A DNA stretch of 64,000 bases from Azospirillum brasilense (GTDB taxonomy: Bacteria > Pseudomonadota > Alphaproteobacteria > Azospirillales > Azospirillaceae), in assembly GCF_001315015.1 (NCBI RefSeq), contig NZ_CP012915.1:372001-436000 (forward strand), read 5' to 3'. Of this stretch, positions 33,447-43,106 are shown piece by piece (the stretch's first letter is position 1; each line of letters starts with the position of its first letter). The notes beneath the pieces were generated by a model that was not told the DNA's origin, made no database searches, and worked only from the letters and a program-made list of their open reading frames with translations. Both the position numbers and the translations under genes were made by a program.

Positions 33447-34442
33447 GTGTTGTCGAACATGCCTCAGGTGTTTGCAGCGGGTGCAGGGCGCGCATCCGAC
33501 GAGAACGGCGCTTCGCCTCAGGATGGTCCGGAGATGTTCCGGTCCATCGTTGAGTCGTCTCCGACGCCCACTGCCGTGGTCGACGGGACATCCTTCCGTT
33601 GTCTTTACGCCAACGCCGTCATGCGCGCCTTGGGCTTGGAAGCGGGGCATGCCCTGTCCGACCGTTTTCCGGAAGCTTCCGACGAGCGCATGGCCGAGAC
33701 GCTGCGCAATGGCGAGGGCGCCCGCCTGCGGATCACCGGGCCGGAGGAGGTGTCCTGGAACCTGTCTGTGGCCGCACTCGACGGCGGCCCATCGCTTCTG
33801 GTCACCCTGCATCCCGCCGAGTCCGATTCGACTGAGACCGCCCATCACCACGCGCGGGAGGTCAGCCATCGGGTCAAGAACACGCTCCAACTGGTGTCCA
33901 GCCTGTTGACGCTCCAGACCCTGTCGGCCAAGGACCCGGACATGCGCCGCGCCTTCCAGGAGGCGTGCGGCCGCATCGGCACGGTGACCCAGGCGCACCA
34001 GCGCGTTCACGCCGCCGCCCGCGGCAGCCTCGTCGATTTCGGGGCCTATCTGAAAGATGCCTGCCGGGAGATGGAAAGCCACTTTGCGGTGGGCGGGCCG
34101 GAACGGCGCATTGCCGTGACGGTGGAACAGGCGATGCTGCCGGTGGATTCCGTGATCCCCCTCGCCCTCATTCTCAATGAACTGGTTGGCAATGCCACCA
34201 AATACGCCTATGCGGCGGGTAGCCCGGGGGATATCGAAGTCAGTCTCGTGCCGCGCGACGAGGGTGGCCGCCGCCTGAGCGTCGCCGATCATGGCCGCGG
34301 CCTGCCGCAGGGCTTTGAGGTTGCGCGCGCCGACTCGCTGGGCATGAAGGTGGCGCGGGCTTTCGCTGGCCAGTTGAAAGGGAAGCTGCGCGCGGAGCCG
34401 AACGTTCCTGGCACGCGCTTCGTCCTTGACCTGCCTTTCTGA
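33447..34442 (+). CDS. HisKA_2-type sensor histidine kinase
   Basis: The 331-residue protein has an N-terminal PAS-like domain (about residues 30-125, FRSIVESSPTPTAVV). The phosphoacceptor His lies in EVSHRVKNTLQLVSSLL, the HisKA_2 type, and the ATPase domain has ELVGNATKYAY as N box and ADHGRGLPQG as G1. No TM segment is seen, so it senses in the cytoplasm. The start may be the GTG at 33447 or the ATG at 33459. Its response regulator is not adjacent. Confidence 0.88.
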   Translation: MLSNMPQVFAAGAGRASDENGASPQDGPEMFRSIVESSPTPTAVVDGTSFRCLYANAVMRALGLEAGHALSDRFPEASDERMAETLRNGEGARLRITGPEEVSWNLSVAALDGGPSLLVTLHPAESDSTETAHHHAREVSHRVKNTLQLVSSLLTLQTLSAKDPDMRRAFQEACGRIGTVTQAHQRVHAAARGSLVDFGAYLKDACREMESHFAVGGPERRIAVTVEQAMLPVDSVIPLALILNELVGNATKYAYAAGSPGDIEVSLVPRDEGGRRLSVADHGRGLPQGFEVARADSLGMKVARAFAGQLKGKLRAEPNVPGTRFVLDLPF

Positions 34443-34531
34443 CCGTCCGTGGCCGGTGACAGTTCATCGCCTCTTGCCGAACGCCTCATCCTGCGCCATG
34501 CATCCACCCTCGTCGACGGGGGAGTTCTGAG

Positions 34532-35284
34532 ATGGCGCGGGTGCGTGCGGATGTGGCGCTGGTGGAGCGCGGATTGGCCGAAAGCCGGGCCAAGGCGCAG
34601 GCGCTGATCCTGGCCGGGCTGGTCTATTCCGACACGAAGCGCATCGACAAGGCCGGCGATGCGATCGCCGAGGACGCTCCACTGTCGGTGAAGGGCCAGG
34701 ACCATCCCTGGGTGTCACGCGGCGGGCTGAAGCTGGTCAAGGGATTGGACGTCTTCAGCATCGACCCCACCGGCCTGACCGCCGTCGACGTGGGCGCCTC
34801 GACCGGCGGCTTCACTGACGTGCTGCTGACCCGCGGCGCCGCCAGGGTCTATGCGGTGGATGTCGGACATGGACAACTGGCCTGGAAGCTGCGCAACGAC
34901 CCGCGCGTCGTGGTTTTGGAAAAGACCAACGCCCGCCACCTGACCAGCACCGAGATTCCCGATCCGGTGGACATGGTGGTCTGCGACGCCAGCTTCATCG
35001 GACTGGAGGTGGTGCTTCCCGCCGCCCTCGCTCTGGTTGTGCCGGGCGGGCGGCTCGTCGCGCTCATCAAGCCGCAGTTTGAGGTCGGCAAGGGCCGCGT
35101 CGGCAAGGGTGGGGTGGTGCGCGAGCCGGAACTGCACCAGGAGGTCTGCGACCGCATCCGCGGGTGGCTCGATGCCCTGCCGGGTTGGCGCGTGCTGGAC
35201 ATCACCGAAAGCCCGATCACCGGCCCCGAAGGGAACAAGGAATTCCTGATCGGAGCGGTGAAGGACTTCTGGATGGAACCATAA
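34532..35284 (+). CDS. tlyA: TlyA-family rRNA 2'-O-methyltransferase
   Basis: The 250-residue protein has an N-terminal S4 RNA-binding domain (about 1-65, RADVALVERGLAESRAKAQA). The FtsJ-type SAM fold follows, with VDVGASTGGFTDVLL, LIKPQFE and the downstream GNKEFLIG. It methylates rRNA 2'-hydroxyls and in some bacteria is a hemolysin-named gene. It often follows dxs in alphaproteobacteria, as it does here. Confidence 0.93.
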   Translation: MARVRADVALVERGLAESRAKAQALILAGLVYSDTKRIDKAGDAIAEDAPLSVKGQDHPWVSRGGLKLVKGLDVFSIDPTGLTAVDVGASTGGFTDVLLTRGAARVYAVDVGHGQLAWKLRNDPRVVVLEKTNARHLTSTEIPDPVDMVVCDASFIGLEVVLPAALALVVPGGRLVALIKPQFEVGKGRVGKGGVVREPELHQEVCDRIRGWLDALPGWRVLDITESPITGPEGNKEFLIGAVKDFWMEP

Positions 35285-35738
35285 ACTGTTACGAGAGCAC
35301 CCATAAACCGCACTCCGCGGAACCATAAAATGGTCCGTTGCAACCGCGCGCCAAGATCGCCGGCCAGGATGTTGAGCGGCTGTAAAACAGCGTCCGATGG
35401 ATAATTTTCCTTGTGAAATATGGTGCGCCTTCTGTGTGTTGTGACCGCTTGGCCGGCGCTCGCTTTTGGATGGCTTTCATGGTCAGGAAGGGTAGGTTTC
35501 GTGATGGTTGTAAAATAATATTTCTTCCTCCCATCTATAAATAAAAAAGGCATCTAACGAATATAAATTGGATCAATTTATTCTGATGAACCTAATGGAG
35601 AGTCAAAATATTCAGTATTGAATAGGATAATATTCTATATAACAGTGAATTTTTCTGTATTTCACTCACGAATGCCCGATTTCAAGGAGATGAAATTCGG
35701 TTATCCTGCTGAGGAACGCTCATCGCAGGAGGTTCCCC
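35285..35738. other. AT-rich intergenic region before the Cas5-Argonaute junction
   Basis: No gene, CRISPR-type repeat or clear terminator is found. From about 35480 on the sequence becomes very AT-rich, unlike the rest of the window, and includes AGGATAATATTC and its near-palindromic surroundings at 35620-35640. This may be leader or promoter DNA of the lost CRISPR-Cas locus, or a recombination scar. There is no purine-rich ribosome site of note until before the Cas5 start. Confidence 0.5.
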
Positions 35739-36240
35739 ATGCCGCACAGCGTCACATTGCGCGTCTCGGGGGCTCGAGCTTGCTTTTCTCGCGCGGCGTT
35801 CAAAACCGAACGCGTCTCCTACGATGTCATTACTCCGTCCGCCGCTCGCGGTATCTTCGACAGCGTGCATTGGCGCCCCGGGCTGCGCTGGATCATCGAC
35901 CGCATCCATGTCCTCAAGCCAATCCGCTTCCAGTCGCTGAGCCGCAACGAGATCGGTGACCGCATCCCGGTTGCCTCGGTGCGCCATGCCATGCGGAACG
36001 GTGCCTTTCAGACCCTGCCGCGAATCGCCGCCGACAACCGGCAACGACGTGCCGCCACCATCCTGGTCGAGGTCGATTATCTCATCACCGCCCGCCTCAC
36101 CCTGACCGATGACGCCCCGGTTGGGGGCCGGCTGGACATTCCCCTTGGCATCTTCACCCGCCGCGCCCGGCGCGGCCAATGCTTCCGCTCCCCCTGCCTC
36201 GGTACCCGCGAGTTTCCGGCCGACGTCATGCTGTGGGTAT
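35739..36240 (+). pseudogene. cas5c: 5' part of a type I-C Cas5 (Cas5d)
   Basis: The first ~165 residues follow Cas5 of type I-C: an RVSGARACFSR start, then KTERVSYDVITPSAARGIFDSV, IHVLKPIRFQS, RNEIGDR and, near the end, FTRRARRGQCFRSPCLGTREF. In I-C systems Cas5 processes crRNA and joins Cascade. The motif order is intact to about residue 165, where the frame runs into unrelated sequence. No cas8c, cas7, cas3, cas1/2 or repeat array is present, so it cannot work as a complete system. The remaining ~60 residues are lost at the Argonaute junction. Confidence 0.75.
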
Positions 36241-36961
36241 CCCTTGGCGTCTCGTCGAGGACACCGCCAAGCTGCGCTCTTGCTACATTGGGATCGGCTT
36301 CTACAAGAACCGCGACGGCGAGTCTGTCTCGTTTAGCCTCGCCCAAGTCTTCGACGAGTTCGGTCACGGGATTATCCTGCGCGGAACGCCGGTGTCGATC
36401 GACAAGAAGAACCGCCATCCGTACCTGAGCGAGGGTCAGGCCTACGAGTTGCTGCGCGACGCGCTGGACGAGTACGACCGCGCGCTGCAGCATATGCCCG
36501 CCCGCATCGTCATCCACAAGTCGAGCCACTTTCGCGACAGCGAGCGCAAGGGCTTCCTGCGTGCCCTCTACGAGAAGGGCATCCGCACTAAGGACTTCGT
36601 CGCTATCACGGATACAGACATCCGCCTCTTCGGCGACGGCGACTATCCGCCCAAGCGCGGCACAATGCTTGCCATAACCGAGACCGAGGGCCTGCTCTAC
36701 ACGCGCGGTACCGTCGACTTCTACAAGACCTATCCCGGCGCGTACGTTCCTAAGCCCCTCAAGGTCACCGTCTACGAGCAGGACTCGTCCCTCGAGAGCC
36801 TCTGCGAGAAGATCCTCGGCCTGACCAAGATGAACTGGAACAACACCCAGATGGACGGCCGACTGCCGATCACTCTCGAATGCGCACGGAAGATTGGCGA
36901 CATCATGAAGTACGTTCGCCCGACCGAGAAGCCGCAGGTCAGCTACAGCTTCTACATGTGA
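36232..36961 (+). pseudogene. PIWI domain of a prokaryotic Argonaute, 5'-truncated
   Basis: Read in the frame ending at 36961, the ~243 residues have PIWI features: GIPWRL at the start, CYIGIGFYKNRDG, FDEFGHGIILRG, ARIVIHKSSHFRD and the closing LTKMNWNNTQMDGRLPIT plus a YSFYM C-terminus. These features match long-B-type pAgo PIWI ends by eye. The first and third catalytic Asp positions appear as Gly and Ser (YIGIG, IHKSS), so the domain would not cleave. N, PAZ and MID domains are missing; no start codon or ribosome site leads into it. It is a remnant joined to cas5. Confidence 0.78.
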
Positions 36962-37295
36962 AGCTCCTCACCCGCGCCGTGGCACCGCCTCGGCCAGACC
37001 GTTCTCAGCGACTTTGGGGTCCCGCGCCGGCGCGGCAGCCGATCGGAGTTGCGGCGCGTTACTGATTGTCCGGTTTTACCGGCCCAATAGGCAGCTTCCG
37101 AGAGGGTCGGACGTTCAGCGGAACTTATACGAATGGCCATCTCTGGCGCTTTGCGCAAGAGAAGCGGAATCGCCCGCCCTGGAGCCGCCGCGGCCGGGTG
37201 TTGCGCCCGGAATCCACCCTATCCGGTGCTGTCGCGAAAGGGCGGGGTGATCGCCGCCCGCCGTCAATCTTTGCAATGGAACCCTGCGGCGACGA
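36962..37295. other. Intergenic region, no gene recognised
   Basis: A small plus-strand frame at 37066-37386 is low-complexity and overlaps the LysR gene, so I do not call it. The region contains no clear terminator, although the Argonaute fragment ends at 36961 and the LysR gene ends at 37296. Confidence 0.4.
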
Positions 37296-38204
37296 TCAAG
37301 TCGTCGCAGTTGTTGAAGCAGAAAATTTCCGGGCAAGATCAATGAATGCTTTGAACGCGGCAGACGGGTGTCGCCGGCTGGGATAGTAGAGGCAAAGCCG
37401 CTCCAGTGGCGGGGTCCAGTCTTCGAGAATGCGAACGAGGCGGCCGGCGGCAAGGTCGCCTTGAACGTCGGACTCCATGAAGAAGCCGATCCCCATATTT
37501 TCCAGCACCGCCATGCGGGCGAGGCTGGCCTCGTCCAGGGTGATCGGGCCGCCCACGTCGATCTGGATCGGCTGTCCCCTCTTCTCGAACTGCCACCGAT
37601 AAAGCGCTCCATTGGGCAGCCTTACGCGGATGCACGAATGGGAAAGCAGGTCGGAGGGCGACCTTGGCTGGCCCCGGGTCCGGAAATAGCCCGGTGATGC
37701 AACCACCGCATAGCGGCGGCGCGGACCGAGCGGCACCGCGATCATGTCGCTGGGGACGAGGTCCGCGGTGCGGATGCCGAGATCGAAACCGTCCGCGACG
37801 ATGTCGACGAGCCGGCCTTCGGTGACGAGATCGACATGGACCTGCGGATAGAGCCGCAGGAACTGGAGCAGGAGGGGAAGGATCTCACGCGCGGCTGCGG
37901 CAAAGCTGTTGATCCGCAAGATGCCCGATGGCGTATCCTGCTGCGACTGGGCGGTTTCCATCGCCTCATGGATGTCCTGGAGCGCGGGACCGATTTTCTC
38001 CACGAACTGCCGCCCGGCGTCGGTCAGGGAGACGCTCCGGGTCGTGCGATTGAACAGTCGGACGCCGAGTTGACGCTCCAGCTTCCCGATGACGTTGCTC
38101 AGTGCGGTGGTCGACAGGCCAAGTTCCAGGGCCGCTGCCCGGAACGATCCACGCCGCGCAATGGCGAGAACAGCATCAAATTCGATCAGACCGTGTTTCG
38201 ACAT
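37296..38204 (-). CDS. LysR-family transcriptional regulator
   Basis: The 302-residue protein has the LysR winged helix at residues 1-65 ([37 protein letters not shown]) and a substrate-binding-like effector domain. It diverges from the NTF2-like and SDR genes with a 96-base gap, the usual LysR target layout. Its effector is unknown. The divergent SDR and NTF2-like pair suggests a small aromatic or carbonyl ligand. Confidence 0.9.
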   Translation of the reverse strand: MSKHGLIEFDAVLAIARRGSFRAAALELGLSTTALSNVIGKLERQLGVRLFNRTTRSVSLTDAGRQFVEKIGPALQDIHEAMETAQSQQDTPSGILRINSFAAAAREILPLLLQFLRLYPQVHVDLVTEGRLVDIVADGFDLGIRTADLVPSDMIAVPLGPRRRYAVVASPGYFRTRGQPRSPSDLLSHSCIRVRLPNGALYRWQFEKRGQPIQIDVGGPITLDEASLARMAVLENMGIGFFMESDVQGDLAAGRLVRILEDWTPPLERLCLYYPSRRHPSAAFKAFIDLARKFSASTTATT

Positions 38205-38300
38205 TGTCCCGCTTTTCGCAATGCCGCATGCCAGTTTACCCCAATTATCGTGATTGATGTTTGGCTCTAAATCAACCTTGCAACGTCAAGGAGCCGAGCG

Positions 38301-38630
38301 ATGTCGATCGAACTGCCCAAACCCATAGCCGACTATGTCGAGGCTAATGCACAACTCGATGTGGACGGCATGCTGACGCCTTTTGCCGCCGACGCGGTCC
38401 TCTTGGACAACGGAAAACGTCACAAGGGCCACGCCGAGCTGCGAACCTTGTTTGAAGACGAGGTGATTGCGGTCAAGGCCATCTTCATGCCGGACACTGT
38501 TCGCGACGAGAACGGGCAAGTCGTTGTCGAAGGCCCTGCCCATGGCGACTTCAAGGGCAGCCCCATCCGCTTCACCTATCGCTTCACGCTCGAACATGAC
38601 GCGATCAAAGACTTGGAGATCACAGTATGA
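38301..38630 (+). CDS. NTF2-like (SnoaL-type) protein
   Basis: The 109-residue protein begins at an ATG with AAGGAG upstream. It follows the NTF2 pattern from IADYVEANAQLDVDGML through KGHAELRTLF to FTYRFTLEHD. Members bind or isomerise small molecules. Its stop overlaps the SDR start by 4 bases (ATGA), so they form a pair under the divergent LysR. Confidence 0.85.
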   Translation: MSIELPKPIADYVEANAQLDVDGMLTPFAADAVLLDNGKRHKGHAELRTLFEDEVIAVKAIFMPDTVRDENGQVVVEGPAHGDFKGSPIRFTYRFTLEHDAIKDLEITV

Positions 38631-39415
38631 GCATCAAAGCTGATCCAACTGAGTTCGCGGGAAAACGAGTGCTCGTCAGCGGCGGCACCAAGGGCTTGGG
38701 CCGCGCTACCGTCGATCGCTTCCTGGCCGGCGGCGCCCGGGTGATGACCGCCGCCCGCGGAACTCCACAACCGATCGACGGCGTCGAGTTCGTCCAGGCA
38801 GACCTGACGACAGCCGAGGGCGGGGCAACCCTGGCCAAGGCGGCGCTCGACCGTATGGGCGGCATCGACATCCTCGCTCATGTGATCGGCGGCTCGGCCT
38901 CGCCGGGCGGCGGCTTTCTTGCCCTGACGGACGATCACTGGCTCGCCGAGCTGAACCTTAACCTTCTGGCCACTGTCCGCCTTGATCGCCTCCTGGCTCC
39001 GCAGATGATGGAACGGGGGGCCGGCGCGATTGTGCATATCACGTCCATCCAATCGATCCTGCCGCTTCCCGAATCGACCACTGGCTACGCCGCCGCAAAG
39101 GCTGCGCTCAGGACCTACAGCAAGTCGATCTCTAAGGAGCTGGGACCGAAGGGCGTGCGGGTCAACGCTGTCTCCCCCGGCTGGATCATGACCGAGTCGT
39201 CCGTCGACTTTCTGAAGCGTCTGCAGGCCGCCAATGGCGGAACGATCGAGGAGGCGCGGCAAGTTGTCCTCGATGCTCTGGGTGGGATCCCGATCGGGCG
39301 TGCGGCCGAGCCCGATGAGGTTGCCGATCTCATTGCCTATCTGGCCTCGGATCGCGCCGCCGCGATCCACGGCGCCGAGTTTATCATCGACGGCGGCACC
39401 GTTCGGACTGTCTGA
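38627..39415 (+). CDS. Short-chain dehydrogenase/reductase
   Basis: The 262-residue SDR has the cofactor motif GGTKGLGRATVDRFLAGGA and the catalytic Tyr-Lys of TGYAAAKAAL preceded by a Ser at ITSIQS, with VSPGWIMTE at the end of the fold. It reduces or oxidises a small carbonyl or alcohol with NAD(P)(H). It overlaps the NTF2-like gene and follows the LysR gene in opposite orientation, a typical inducible detoxification pair. Confidence 0.9.
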   Translation: MSIKADPTEFAGKRVLVSGGTKGLGRATVDRFLAGGARVMTAARGTPQPIDGVEFVQADLTTAEGGATLAKAALDRMGGIDILAHVIGGSASPGGGFLALTDDHWLAELNLNLLATVRLDRLLAPQMMERGAGAIVHITSIQSILPLPESTTGYAAAKAALRTYSKSISKELGPKGVRVNAVSPGWIMTESSVDFLKRLQAANGGTIEEARQVVLDALGGIPIGRAAEPDEVADLIAYLASDRAAAIHGAEFIIDGGTVRTV

Positions 39416-39583
39416 GGTCATCGCCCCGACGTTCGGCCTCCGTGGCGGGCGTCGGGAAGCAGTGGGTCCTGTGGCGCAGGCATGACGCTCCTGGTCACCG
39501 GCTTTGTCCACGCCTGGATCGACCGCAGGATCGGTTGGGGCGCATCATCCTCGCACTGCCCTCACCCCGCACCGACCCGCTCG

Positions 39584-40057
39584 TCAATGTGCGTCGGGGG
39601 ACGTCCAGCCGCCGATATGCGCGTAAACGGCGTCGCGCAGTTGTGCAATCTCGCGGTTGAGCTTTCCCAAAGCGTCGGGTGACTGCCCGGAGGCGCGGAG
39701 CAGTGTATCGCCCAGGCAACCGGCCCTGGAACGCAGAGCCAGTCCTTGGTCCGTCAGCGACACGATGACCTGCCTCTCATTGGTCGGGTTGCGCGTGCGA
39801 TGGATCAGCTTCGCGGCCTCGAGGCGTTTGAGCAGGGGCGTCAACGTGCTGGATTCAAGAGCAAGCTGCTGGGCGATGCTCCCCACCGTCTGTCCGTCTT
39901 CCCGCCACAGGATGTTGAGGACGAGATACTGCGGGTAGGTGAGGCCAAGGGCGTCCAGCAGCGGCTTGTATGCCCGCTGGATGGCGATGCCGGCCGAGTA
40001 GATCGCGAAGCAGAGCTGATCCTCCAATGGCACCGGCGGGTTGTTCTCATCCGACAT
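39584..40057 (-). CDS. MarR-family regulator, OhrR-like
   Basis: Starting at the ATG at 40057 (MSDENNPP), the 157-residue protein carries the OhrR-type reactive cysteine in LEDQLCFAIYSAG, followed by a winged helix (about 50-110) with DGQTVGSIAQQLALESSTL. In OhrR the Cys is oxidised by organic peroxides, releasing repression. It diverges from a secreted alpha/beta hydrolase gene, with palindromic sites between. The peroxide response is inferred from the cysteine only. Confidence 0.78.
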   Translation of the reverse strand: MSDENNPPVPLEDQLCFAIYSAGIAIQRAYKPLLDALGLTYPQYLVLNILWREDGQTVGSIAQQLALESSTLTPLLKRLEAAKLIHRTRNPTNERQVIVSLTDQGLALRSRAGCLGDTLLRASGQSPDALGKLNREIAQLRDAVYAHIGGWTSPDAH

Positions 40058-40095
40058 GGGCAGGCTCCCTTCGCAGCGCATCGTCCACTGACATA

Positions 40096-40168
40096 TATCG
40101 CGATAAATTTCCCTGGACAAGAGCGCGCGCCGGAGATACACATAGTTATCGCGATAACAATTATCGCA
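40096..40168. promoter_or_regulatory. Repeated TATCGCGATA operators of the MarR gene pair
   Basis: A perfect palindrome TATCGCGATA lies at 40096-40105 and an extended GTTATCGCGATAAC at 40145-40158, with a half site ATTATCGC just after (about 40161-40168). They lie in the divergent gap between the MarR gene (start 40057) and the hydrolase (start 40186). The pairing of one near each promoter suggests MarR represses both genes. Confidence 0.7.
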
Positions 40169-40185
40169 AACAGATGGAGGTACAC

Positions 40186-40980
40186 ATGAGGAAGACGTTT
40201 CAGTCCCTGATCCTGGCCGCTTCGGTCGTCACCCTGCCGCCGTCGGTTTCGCAGGCGCAGCCGACCAGCCATTCCGTCGAGCAAACGGCCGTTAAGAATG
40301 TTGTCCTCGTCCACGGCGCCTTCGCCGATGGATCGGGATGGCGGAAGGTCTATGAGGACCTGACCACCCGTGGTTACCGGGTCACGATCGTCCAGAATCC
40401 GCTCACCTCGTTCGACGACGATGTGGCGGCCACGCGGCGCGCGCTCGACCGGCAGGATGGTCCCGCCGTTCTGGTCGGCCACAGCTGGGGCGGCACCGTC
40501 ATCACCGAAGCCGGCGTCCATCCCAAGGTGCGCGGGCTGGTCTATGTGTCCGCCCTGTCGCCCGACGCCGGCGAGACCACGGCGCAGCAGTATGACGGCT
40601 ATACGACACCGCCCGAGTTCGTCATCGAGACCAGCGGGGACGGCTTCGGCTTCATCAAGCCCGACAATTTCGCCGCCGGCTTCGCGGCGGATGCGACGAA
40701 GGCCGACGCCGATTTTCTGAAGGCGTCGCAGGTGCCGATCAATATGGCGAGCTTCGGCGTGAAGCTCGGGCACGCCGCCTGGCGGACCAAGCCCAGCTGG
40801 GCGGTGGTCGCGACGGAGGACAAGGCGTTCGATCAGCGGATGCTCCAGGACATGGCGAAACGCATCGGAGCAAAGGTCACGAACGTTCCGGCCAGCCACG
40901 CCGTCTACTTCACGCAATCGGCAGTCGTCGCGACGGTGATCGACGAAGCGGCCCAACAGTCGGGCGCGGCTTCGCGCTAG
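40186..40980 (+). CDS. Exported alpha/beta hydrolase
   Basis: The 264-residue protein has a Sec signal (residues 1-24, ending SQA-QP) and the alpha/beta hydrolase HGAFADGSGWRK and GHSWGGTVI with nucleophile Ser. The catalytic His is probably in PASHAVYF near the end. It likely acts in the periplasm on esters or related molecules. It stands divergent from the OhrR-like gene and is followed 49 bases later by the GMC oxidoreductase, probably in one operon. Confidence 0.85.
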   Translation: MRKTFQSLILAASVVTLPPSVSQAQPTSHSVEQTAVKNVVLVHGAFADGSGWRKVYEDLTTRGYRVTIVQNPLTSFDDDVAATRRALDRQDGPAVLVGHSWGGTVITEAGVHPKVRGLVYVSALSPDAGETTAQQYDGYTTPPEFVIETSGDGFGFIKPDNFAAGFAADATKADADFLKASQVPINMASFGVKLGHAAWRTKPSWAVVATEDKAFDQRMLQDMAKRIGAKVTNVPASHAVYFTQSAVVATVIDEAAQQSGAASR

Positions 40981-41029
40981 GCACCGGCCTCGTCGGACCA
41001 TTCTCTCCGCTTACCGAAAGGCCCGTGAC

Positions 41030-42643
41030 ATGAACCAATCCGTCCCCGGTGGCTCCGAGGAGTTCAACCGACGTGTCCGTGACAATCAGACGCAAAGACT
41101 CTCCAACCTCAAGCCTGCCTATGATTTTATCGTCTGCGGTGCTGGCGCATCCGGATCCGTGATCGCGCGCCGCCTGGCTGAAAATGCCGACTGCTCCGTG
41201 CTCCTCATCGAAGCGGGGGGCAGCGACGAGGATGAGGCGGTGCTGAATCCGGCATTGTGGCCCACGAATCTCGGCAGTCGGCGCGATTGGGGATTCCACG
41301 CCGAGCCAAACCCGCATCTGGACGGCCGCGCGCTTCCCATGTCCATGGGCAAGGGGCTCGGCGGCGGGTCGAGCATCAATGTCATGGTGTGGGCAAGGGG
41401 CCATCGCGCCGACTGGGATTATTTCGCGGAACAGTCCGGCGATGCCGGCTGGAGCTATGAGGCGGCTCTCGGCATCTACCGCCGCATCGAGAATTGGCAG
41501 GGTGCGCCGGACCCGCATTACCGCGGCAGTTCCGGACCGGTGTGGGTGCAGCCCGCACAGAACCCGAGCCCGATCGCCGACGCCCTGCTCAGCGCGGCCG
41601 GGTCCCTCGGCATTCCGCGCTACGACAGCCCCAATGGCAGGATGATGGAAACCGCGGGAGGCGTGGCCTATGCCGATATGCTCGTGCGGGACGGACGGCG
41701 CAACTCGCTCTACCGCGCTTATGTCCATCCTGTGGCCGATCGACCGAACCTCACGATCCTGACCGATACGCTTGTGCGCCGCGTGCTCCTCGACGGGGCG
41801 ACGGCGACCGGCGTCGAGGTCGAACGGGGCGGCGAGATTCTGTCGATCATGGCAGGCTCGGAGGTCGTCCTGTCCACCGGCGCCATCAACACGCCCAAGC
41901 TGCTCATGCTGTCCGGGATCGGCGACCGGAGCCAACTTGACCGGCACGGCATTCCGCTCGCACGTCACCTCCCCGGCGTAGGCCGCGGCCTGCAGGATCA
42001 TGTGTCGTTCGGCTGCACCTGGGAGTATCGGCAGCCGATCGCTCCACACACCAGCGGGAGCGAGGCGACCCTCTACTGGAAAAGCCGTCCCGAACTGGAG
42101 GCGCCGGACCTTCTGTTCTGCCAGGTCGAGTTCCCCGTTCCCAGCGAGCGCACGGCGGCGCGCGGCGTCCCCGATCATGGGTGGACGATGTTCGCCGGGT
42201 TGGCGCAGCCCTATAGCCGTGGCGAGGTGCGGCTGCGGTCGGCGGACCCGGCCGCAGCGCCCCTGGTCGATCCCAACATGCTGTCCGATCCGCGGGACCT
42301 GGAGACGGCCCGCGCCTGCGTGCGGCTGTGCCGCGAGATCGGGAACAATGCAGCTTTCGCCCCCCATGTCCAGCGCGAGGCCATCCCCGGGGTGGGAGCG
42401 GCGATCGACGATCAATTCCTCCGCGACGCAGCGGTGACCTATTGGCATCAATGCGGGACGGCTCGGATGGGCATGGATGACCTGTCGGTCGTCGACGCGT
42501 CGCTGGCGGTTCACGGCATCGACCGGCTGCGCGTCGCGGATGGCTCGATCCTCCCGAGGGTCACGACGGGCAACACGCAAGCACCGTGCGCGATCGTGGG
42601 CGAGCGTGCGGCTGAAATCTTGCGGCGGCGGCATGGGTTGTAG
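41030..42643 (+). CDS. GMC-family oxidoreductase
   Basis: The 537-residue flavoenzyme has the FAD motif CGAGASGSVIARRLAE and the GMC segments GGSSINVMVWARGHRADWD and STGAINTPKLLMLSGIG, with the C-terminal HQCGTARMG containing the active-site His. It oxidises alcohols such as choline, glucose or aryl alcohols; the substrate is not identifiable. It likely shares the MarR-controlled transcript. Confidence 0.9.
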   Translation: MNQSVPGGSEEFNRRVRDNQTQRLSNLKPAYDFIVCGAGASGSVIARRLAENADCSVLLIEAGGSDEDEAVLNPALWPTNLGSRRDWGFHAEPNPHLDGRALPMSMGKGLGGGSSINVMVWARGHRADWDYFAEQSGDAGWSYEAALGIYRRIENWQGAPDPHYRGSSGPVWVQPAQNPSPIADALLSAAGSLGIPRYDSPNGRMMETAGGVAYADMLVRDGRRNSLYRAYVHPVADRPNLTILTDTLVRRVLLDGATATGVEVERGGEILSIMAGSEVVLSTGAINTPKLLMLSGIGDRSQLDRHGIPLARHLPGVGRGLQDHVSFGCTWEYRQPIAPHTSGSEATLYWKSRPELEAPDLLFCQVEFPVPSERTAARGVPDHGWTMFAGLAQPYSRGEVRLRSADPAAAPLVDPNMLSDPRDLETARACVRLCREIGNNAAFAPHVQREAIPGVGAAIDDQFLRDAAVTYWHQCGTARMGMDDLSVVDASLAVHGIDRLRVADGSILPRVTTGNTQAPCAIVGERAAEILRRRHGL

Positions 42644-42845
42644 GCGCCTTTCACCAACCCACGGGCTATACGTTGCATGTTGAGCGTCCGACTGGCCGAG
42701 GGTTCGCGGACATACCGTAGGCTAGCCCGGATAATTCACCAGAGCTGAAGCTGGGGGTGGCGGGCGCGAGGTTAAGCCGCTGACTTCGTGTATGATTCTG
42801 GTGCTGAAGCAGTCTCACCACGGATCAACGGAGTTCACGCCCGCC

Positions 42846-43106
42846 ATGGCCGAGAGTACCGGGGTTCTGCCCGGCTTGTCACCGGTTGCCGGCAAGCCGG
42901 TTCACGCCGCCTTCGATGGCGGCCGTCTCACCTCCGACGCCGGCGTCCTGCTGCTGGCCGAGATCGATCGGCGGCTTGGGGTCTGCGAGCGCCTGGCGCG
43001 CTGCATCGAGGAACCGAGACGACTGCAGCGATCTTGGAGTTTCTCGGGTAACCTTAAATCATCTCCGGGCCGCATATCATGCGGTCGCATTCACGAGATG
43101 ACCTGA
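42846..43106 (+). pseudogene. N-terminal fragment of an IS1380-type transposase
   Basis: About 58 residues match an IS1380-family transposase start (GLSPVAGKPVHAAFDGGRL, then SDAGVLLLAEIDRRLGV), and the homology ends near 43020. The rest of the transposase is missing and the frame runs into the neighbouring LysR end. A clear terminal inverted repeat is not seen. It is an IS relic. Confidence 0.7.

Noticed and set aside
35285..35738. Possible CRISPR array beside the Cas5 fragment
   Set aside because: No regularly spaced repeat of about 30 bases was found; the region is only AT-rich.
35739..36961. A functional Cas5-Argonaute fusion protein
   Set aside because: The two parts are in different frames and neither has its missing half, so a working fusion is not supported.
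37066..37386. A 106-codon plus-strand frame
   Set aside because: It overlaps the LysR 3' end and has low-complexity Arg/Gly content with no recognised motif.
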